Source: Sporosarcina sp. BI001-red (GTDB taxonomy: Bacteria > Bacillota > Bacilli > Bacillales_A > Planococcaceae). Taken from it: a stretch of 64,000 bases of DNA. Under the pieces are notes generated by a model that saw only the letters and a list, made by a program, of their open reading frames with translations, ran no database searches and was not told the origin of the DNA. A program made the translations under genes and the position numbers. The DNA lies in NCBI RefSeq assembly GCF_003384035.1, contig NZ_QQAK01000016.1, forward strand, positions 62,001 through 126,000, given 5' to 3'. Below are positions 59,023 through 64,000 of this stretch, in pieces (the stretch's first letter is position 1; each line of letters begins with the position of its first letter).

Positions 59023-59052
59023 TAGTTTTTTCAGATTTTTAAAATTCAAGCA

Positions 59053-59065
59053 AAGTAATTTACTT
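59053..59065. promoter_or_regulatory. Palindrome upstream of mntH
   Basis: AAGTAATTTACTT is a perfect 13-bp inverted repeat 95 bp before the mntH start. It could be an MntR or other metal-regulator site, but it does not closely match the B. subtilis MntR box I recall. Confidence 0.3.
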
Positions 59066-59159
59066 CTCGGAAAATCATGCTATGCTAGTAAACATTAAAT
59101 GGAAAAGTCCTAGTTTAACTAAAAAGTTGCACGAGGGAAAGAAAGTTAGGAGGTTACTT

Positions 59160-60500
59160 ATGACCGAAAGGAAAGGTGGCTGGCTTCGAGAGAATAATGG
59201 AGTCAGCTTAGAAGAAGTCAATAGCACGATTGATGTGGGAAACAAAAAAGGGTTTTGGCGTAAACTCTTTGCTTTTGCAGGACCGGGTTCGCTAGTTGCA
59301 GTTGGATATGTAGACCCAGGTAACTGGGCGACTTCGATTGCTGGTGGTGCACGTTTCGGATATATATTGCTGAGTGTTATTCTCATCTCAAATTTAATAG
59401 CCGTACTGTTGCAATCCTTATCTGCAAAACTCGGAATTGTAACAGGAAAAGATTTAGCACAGGCAACTGGGGCATCGGTTGGTAGGAAGATGTCCATCTT
59501 CTTATGGATTATTACGGAGTTGGCAATTATTGCGACCGATCTTGCAGAAGTCGTTGGATCAGCGATTGCCTTGAATCTACTTTTCGGGATTCCATTATTA
59601 GTCGGTATCGCGATTACGACATTGGATGTTTTGCTCCTCCTCTATTTACAGAAGAAAGGTTTTCGTATTATTGAATCCATTGTTGTTGTGTTAATGGCAA
59701 CTATTTTTGTCATATTTGTGTTTGAGGTGATTTCGTCCAAACCAGAAGTAGCTGCACTGTTTGCTGGATATGTACCAAAAGCAGAGATCTTAACGGATCC
59801 GAGCATGCTGTTCATAGCACTTGGCATTTTGGGAGCAACTGTGATGCCACACAATCTTTATTTACATTCCTCCATTGTGCAAACACGTAATTATGAACGG
59901 ACGCAAGTTGGGAAAAAAGAAGCCATTAAGTTTTCACTGATTGATTCGGGCTTCTCCCTTACAATTGCGTTTCTCATTAACTCAGCAATTCTAATTCTTG
60001 GTGCTGCTGCGTTTTACGGAACCAAACTGGATGTTACTGAAATTGAAGCCGCTTATAATTTGTTGAGTCCGACAATCGGAGTCGGTATTGCTAGTACGTT
60101 GTTTGCAGTAGCACTACTTGCATCGGGTCAAAATTCCACCATTACAGGAACAATTAGCGGCCAGATTGTTATGGAAGGGTTCATTAATTTACGGATCACT
60201 CCGTGGCTACGCAGACTCATTACGCGCTTACTTGCGGTTATTCCGGCATTCATCGTCACTTGGATTGCAGGGTCAAAAGGTACTGGTGAACTGCTGTTAT
60301 GGAGTCAGGTAATCTTAAGTTTGGCTCTTCCTTTTGCGGTAGTTCCGCTTGTGAAGTTTACAAGTGATAAAGAGAAAATGGGTGAGTTTGCGAATTCATT
60401 GCCTATCAAAATTCTGGCATGGACAAGTACAGTCGTCATTATTATCTTGAACGTGTTCCTAATCGGATATATCGTTGTGACTGGGCATGACCTCGGTTAA
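59160..60500 (+). CDS. mntH: NRAMP-family Mn(II)/divalent metal transporter
   Basis: A 446-residue transporter with about eleven helices and the metal-site motifs DPGNW (helix 1) and MPHNLYLHS (helix 6). It imports Mn(II) with protons. ATG 59160 has TAGGAGG upstream; the longer frame does not. Monocistronic with its own terminator at 60504-60534. Confidence 0.93.
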   Translation: MTERKGGWLRENNGVSLEEVNSTIDVGNKKGFWRKLFAFAGPGSLVAVGYVDPGNWATSIAGGARFGYILLSVILISNLIAVLLQSLSAKLGIVTGKDLAQATGASVGRKMSIFLWIITELAIIATDLAEVVGSAIALNLLFGIPLLVGIAITTLDVLLLLYLQKKGFRIIESIVVVLMATIFVIFVFEVISSKPEVAALFAGYVPKAEILTDPSMLFIALGILGATVMPHNLYLHSSIVQTRNYERTQVGKKEAIKFSLIDSGFSLTIAFLINSAILILGAAAFYGTKLDVTEIEAAYNLLSPTIGVGIASTLFAVALLASGQNSTITGTISGQIVMEGFINLRITPWLRRLITRLLAVIPAFIVTWIAGSKGTGELLLWSQVILSLALPFAVVPLVKFTSDKEKMGEFANSLPIKILAWTSTVVIIILNVFLIGYIVVTGHDLG

Positions 60501-60503
60501 ATG

Positions 60504-60534
60504 GAAAACGTCTCTTTTTAGAGACGTTTTTTTC
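60504..60534 (+). terminator. Terminator after mntH
   Basis: AAAACGTCTCT pairs with AGAGACGTTTT around a short loop and is followed by T. Confidence 0.75.
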
Positions 60535-60642
60535 ATGGTGAAGGTGGCGGTCATCCACTGTTTTTAGTATGATAGCGTATATATGCGAATTGGTAATAGT
60601 TCTGATTCCCTTGAATGTGGAAAGAAAGAAAAGGTGTACAAG

Positions 60643-62199
60643 ATGAGTTTATTAACAGTAACAGACCTGAGTCATGGATTTGGGGATCGAGCAATTTTTG
60701 AAGATGTGTCGTTTAGATTGTTAGCAGGCGAGCATATTGGGCTTGTTGGAGCTAATGGTGAAGGTAAATCTACATTTATGAATATAATTACGCGCAAATT
60801 AGAGCCGGATGCTGGAACAGTCACATGGGCTAAGCGTGCACGTATTGGGTATTTAGATCAACATGCAGCGCTCAAACAAGGAATGACAATTCGAGATGTG
60901 TTAAGAACTGCGTTTCAATACTTATATGACATGGAAAGTGAAATGAATGCACTGTTTGCAAAAATGGCTGATGTGGATCCAGACGAACTTGAAGCGATTT
61001 TAGAAGAGACTGGTCAAATTCAAGAGAATCTTGAACAGAATGACTTTTATATATTGGATTCAAAAGTTGAAGAGGTTGCAAATGGTCTAGGGTTGGATGA
61101 ATTCGGATTGGACCGTGACGTACACGATTTAAGTGGTGGACAGCGTACGAAAGTATTACTTGGTAAATTGCTGTTGGAAAAACCAGATATTCTATTACTG
61201 GATGAGCCGACTAACTATTTAGATGTAGAGCATATTGAGTGGTTGCGCAATTACTTGCAAAACTACCCAAGCTCGTTTGTACTAATCTCGCATGATATTC
61301 CATTTCTAAATAGTGTTGTAAACTTGATATACCATATGGAGAATCAGGAAATCACACGATATCCAGGTGATTACAATGACTTTTTACGCGTTCATGAGAT
61401 GAAAAAGCAACAAGTCGAAGCAGCTTATAAAAAGCAACAAAAAGAGGTTGCCGGACTGAAAGACTTTGTTGCCCGTAACAAGGCAAATGCAGCGACGAGT
61501 AAGATGGCACAATCTCGCCAGAAAAAACTCGATAAGATGGACATGATCGAACTTGATTCTGAAAAGCCGAAACCCCGGTTTGACTTCAAAATGGCGCGGA
61601 CGCCAAGCAAGTATTTGTTTGAAACAAAGCAGCTCGTGATTGGATACGATGAACCATTATCAAGTCCACTGGACCTTTCAATGGAACGTGGTCAGAAAAT
61701 CGCATTGTCAGGTGCGAACGGAATCGGTAAAACTACATTGTTAAGAAGTTTACTTGGTGAAATTCCAGCCTTAACTGGTACGGTTGAACGTGGCGAACAT
61801 TTGGCTATTGGTTATTTCGAGCAAGAGATGAAATCAGATAGTAATAAAACGTGTTTGGAAGAGATTTGGAGTGAGTTTCCCCACCTGACTCAATACGAAG
61901 TGCGTGCAGCTCTCGCTCGCGTAGGACTCACGAATAAGCATATTGAAAGTAAAGTGAAAGTATTGAGTGGTGGCGAACGAGCTAAGGTGCGTTTGTGTAA
62001 ACTTGTTAATCGGGAAACGAACCTACTTGTGCTCGATGAGCCGACGAATCACTTGGATGTCGATGCAAAAGCTGAACTGAAGCGTGCGCTGACCGAGTTT
62101 AAAGGAAGTGTCCTGCTCATTTCCCACGAGCCTGATTTTTATGAAGGTGTCGTGAACAAAATGTGGAACGGCGAGACATGGACGACAAAGATGTTTTAA
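60643..62199 (+). CDS. yfmM: ABC-F family ATPase YfmM-like
   Basis: A 518-residue protein with two ABC domains and no membrane segment. Walker A motifs are GANGEGKST and GANGIGKTT, signatures LSGGQRTK and LSGGERAK, and Walker B LLLDEPTNYLD and LVLDEPTNHLD, joined by the basic linker ANAATSKMAQSRQKKLDKM. It matches the 518-residue B. subtilis YfmM in length and motif order; ABC-F proteins act on ribosomes. ATG 60643 is supported by AAAGGTG; a longer frame from 60583 is not. No antibiotic-resistance leader peptide is seen. Confidence 0.88.
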   Translation: MSLLTVTDLSHGFGDRAIFEDVSFRLLAGEHIGLVGANGEGKSTFMNIITRKLEPDAGTVTWAKRARIGYLDQHAALKQGMTIRDVLRTAFQYLYDMESEMNALFAKMADVDPDELEAILEETGQIQENLEQNDFYILDSKVEEVANGLGLDEFGLDRDVHDLSGGQRTKVLLGKLLLEKPDILLLDEPTNYLDVEHIEWLRNYLQNYPSSFVLISHDIPFLNSVVNLIYHMENQEITRYPGDYNDFLRVHEMKKQQVEAAYKKQQKEVAGLKDFVARNKANAATSKMAQSRQKKLDKMDMIELDSEKPKPRFDFKMARTPSKYLFETKQLVIGYDEPLSSPLDLSMERGQKIALSGANGIGKTTLLRSLLGEIPALTGTVERGEHLAIGYFEQEMKSDSNKTCLEEIWSEFPHLTQYEVRAALARVGLTNKHIESKVKVLSGGERAKVRLCKLVNRETNLLVLDEPTNHLDVDAKAELKRALTEFKGSVLLISHEPDFYEGVVNKMWNGETWTTKMF

Positions 62200-62202
62200 T
62201 AA

Positions 62203-62253
62203 GAGAAACTGCGAGTATGCCAATGAAATTTGGTGTGCTTGCAGTTTTTTGTG
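62203..62253 (+). terminator. Terminator after yfmM
   Basis: AACTGC...CCA pairs with TTGG...GCAGTT, followed by TTTTT. Confidence 0.7.
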
Positions 62254-62498
62254 TTAAGAACGTGTAGGTAAACAAGCGAAGCGCTACCAAGGAAGTCCCT
62301 TATTCATGCTGGATCGTGTCCCGTTGCCAATTATTATCGCCATGTGACCGATTCCATTTCTCAGCAAGATTAGCCCATCCTGAAAGAAGCGAAGCGCTAC
62401 CAATTAATCCCTTAAAGCGCTTGGATAGTGCCCTGTTAAAGTGAAGCTCTTGGTTTGGACAGTTAAACTCCTCTGAGACGCGAATGAATTCTATTGGT
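62254..62498. repeat. Intergenic DNA with a duplicated block of about 50 nt
   Basis: GCGAAGCGCTACCAA occurs at about 62277 and again at about 62390, each followed by a cognate stretch ending in a gtcccgtt/gccctgtt-type sequence. No gene. Confidence 0.5.
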
Positions 62499-62928
62499 TA
62501 TGAGCGGAAATCGGGATTTATGATCACAATCCAGAGTTTATGAGCGGAAATCGAGATTTATGATCACAATCCAGAGTTTATGAGCGGAAATCGAGATTTA
62601 TGATCACAATCCAGAGTTTATGAGCGGAAATCGAGATTTATGATCACAATCCAGAGTTTATGAGCGGAAATCGGGGTTTATGATCACAATCCAGAGTTTA
62701 TGAGCGGAAATCGGGATTTATGATCACAATCCAGAGGTTATGAGCGGAAATCGGGGTTTATGATCACAATCCAGAGTTTATGAGCGGAAATCGGGATTTA
62801 TGATCACAATCCAGAGGTTATGAGCGGAAATCGAGATTTATGATCACAATCCAGAGTTTATGAGCGGAAATTGAGGTTTATGATCACAATCCAGAGGTTA
62901 TGAGCGGAAATCGAGATTTATGATCACA
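62499..62928. repeat. Tandem array of eleven 40-bp repeats
   Basis: Eleven near-perfect units, each of two 20-nt halves: TTATGAGCGGAAATCGGGAT-type and TTATGATCACAATCCAGAGT-type. The units are at fixed 40-bp spacing (62501, 62541, ... 62901). Variation is confined to single bases (cgagat/cgggat/cggggt; agagtt/agaggt). There are no spacers, no open frame of note, and only an array relic like it at 47942-48130. Confidence 0.9.
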
Positions 62929-62994
62929 TCTTCATTCCACTATGGATTAATCCTTATCTGAAAATGGGTACAGTAAAACAAATGGGGTGAAATC

Positions 62995-63663
62995 ATGGAT
63001 CCAATGACGATAGTAGAGGTAGAACGAGGAGTACACGAAGTACCTTTTGAAACAGCGTTATTTGGCATGGGGTGCTTCTGGGGACCGGAATCTAGGTTCG
63101 GGGGAATTTCAGCTGTGCTCAGGACGCGTGTAGGATATGCGGGGGGGACTAGTGAAAATCCAACGTATCGTAAACTGGACGACCATACGGAAACGGTGGA
63201 AGTGGATTTTGACCCTAGACTTGTCTCCTATGAAGAGCTACTGAAAGTATTTTGGAACAATCATTATCCGAATCGTGACGCGTATAAAGGACGACAATAT
63301 TTGTCTATTCTTCGCTATCGTAACGAAAAGCAACTTCACGACATTACGCGTATCAAAAAGGAAATGGAAGCTTCTATAGGAGAAGGAATTGAAACAGAAA
63401 TTGCTCCGTTCGAATCGTTTACCCTTGCAGAACCACGTCACCAAAAATACTATCTCAAGCGCTATCCAAAGGCACTCGAACAAATCGAAGTTTTGTATCC
63501 TGACCTAGGAATGTTAGTGGACTCAACGTTTGCCGCGCGTCTGAATGGGTTTGTAAAAGGGTTTGGCACGCGCCAAGATCTACTCACAGAAGTGAAGAAG
63601 TGGCCGATCACCAGTGATGCCCAGCAACTATTAATAGACAGACTTCAGAATATGAAATGCTAG
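62995..63663 (+). CDS. msrA: Peptide methionine sulfoxide reductase MsrA
   Basis: A 222-residue enzyme with the catalytic motif GCFWG (Cys27), RVGYAGGTSENPTY and DPRLVSYEELLKVFWNNHYP. It reduces methionine-S-sulfoxide. The C-terminal 60 residues extend beyond the classical domain (NGFVKGFGTRQDLLTEVKKW). ATG follows GGGGTGAAATC. The first unit upstream of its promoter is the 40-bp array. Confidence 0.92.
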   Translation: MDPMTIVEVERGVHEVPFETALFGMGCFWGPESRFGGISAVLRTRVGYAGGTSENPTYRKLDDHTETVEVDFDPRLVSYEELLKVFWNNHYPNRDAYKGRQYLSILRYRNEKQLHDITRIKKEMEASIGEGIETEIAPFESFTLAEPRHQKYYLKRYPKALEQIEVLYPDLGMLVDSTFAARLNGFVKGFGTRQDLLTEVKKWPITSDAQQLLIDRLQNMKC

Positions 63664-63673
63664 CAAACAACCA

Positions 63674-63720
63674 CTAAAAAAGTAGCGGATTCCCAGGTAA
63701 AGGGAGTCTGCTACTTTTTG
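63674..63720 (+). terminator. Terminator after msrA
   Basis: AAAAAAGTAGC...CCC pairs with GGG...GCTACTTTTT. Confidence 0.75.
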
Positions 63721-63851
63721 GTTTTTAAATTAAGAAACTCTTCAATTATCAAATGAATGATTAAAAAGTATAGGAGTGGTAATACTTACAAACAGCGTCG
63801 AAAGAATGATGGAAGCGGCGCGCATTTTTAATCAATGAAGGAGGAACTCAT

Positions 63852-64000
63852 TTGAAAAAGATTGTACAAGCAATTGTTTTCCTGTTGGCAATTGTACTGG
63901 TAGCAGCACCTGTTGTTGCCGAGTCGAACGAGTCAGTTTCAGTAGATGAATCAGAAGTTACAGAGGGTAGGAATGCTTATCCGTTCCAACCTGCAGTTGG
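63852..64000 (+). CDS. Secreted protein, N-terminal part (cut by window edge)
   Basis: TTG 63852 follows an AAGGAGGAA site and encodes a typical signal peptide (KKIVQAIVFLLAIVLVAAPV, then VAES) and an acidic Ser-rich start of the mature part. The remaining gene lies to the right of the window, so no function can be given. Confidence 0.7.
   Translation, partial: MKKIVQAIVFLLAIVLVAAPVVAESNESVSVDESEVTEGRNAYPFQPAV

Noticed and set aside
62499..62928. CRISPR array
   Set aside because: The units are contiguous and alike with no variable spacers, and no cas genes are in the window.

Overview
The window looks like chromosome from a low-GC, spore-forming member of the Bacillales. Several things point to the Planococcaceae (Sporosarcina or Lysinibacillus relatives): strong Shine-Dalgarno sites with many TTG/GTG starts, a BceRSAB module, YtxJ and YfmM relatives, SLH-anchored surface proteins, a BclB-type spore-surface domain, a purine riboswitch on pbuE and a cobalamin riboswitch on metE. 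The genus is an inference. No rRNA, tRNA, CRISPR array or intact transposase was seen.

Layout. 1-6500 holds the end of a PEP-hydrolase-like gene, a cupin and a DUF3885 protein. It then becomes a scarred region with intact and broken GNAT acetyltransferase copies, a segmental duplication of about 0.6 kb, and a pair of near-identical 279-bp intergenic repeats flanking a small lipoprotein. 6594-11648 is a peptidoglycan-salvage operon (amiE-nagZ-namZ like), followed by an SLH-anchored SGNH hydrolase. 13580-16961 is an NAD-salvage unit (pnuC, nadR-type enzyme, NrtR-type Nudix regulator), with a cysteine-less YtxJ-like gene beside it. 17000-20620 has membrane proteins, a TetR gene, and reverse-strand remnants of pbuE and of a membrane-protein paralogue. 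20734-24248 is a ketone-body (3-hydroxybutyrate/acetoacetate) operon with a divergent LysR gene. It is followed by an aspartate dehydrogenase and by pbuE under a purine riboswitch.

26796-40302 contains three sigma/anti-sigma pairs, two methyltransferases, ScdA, and metE behind a B12 riboswitch. 42129-45922 is a divergent cluster of coiled-coil, Cys-rich and beta-rich proteins next to a BclB-like protein. I read it as a candidate spore-surface or appendage locus, and it is the best candidate here for an undescribed system. 46218-51031 is a BceRS-BceAB antimicrobial-peptide sensing and detoxification module, interrupted between bceS and bceA by a degenerate 20-nt tandem array. 51099-64000 has small orphan genes, a drug-efflux MFS with a divergent HTH-TPR regulator and two perfect 17-bp palindromes, a nitroreductase/HxlR pair, mntH, yfmM, an 11-unit array of a 40-bp repeat, msrA, and the start of a secreted protein.

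Regulatory features of note are: a guanine-type (C74) purine riboswitch placed as an ON switch before the efflux gene pbuE; matching TACTAA/TTAGTA half-sites at the pnuC and ytxJ-like promoters; a BceR-like box before bceA; and palindromes between several divergent regulator/target pairs. Coordinates of starts were chosen from ribosome-binding-site spacing and often differ from the longest open frame.
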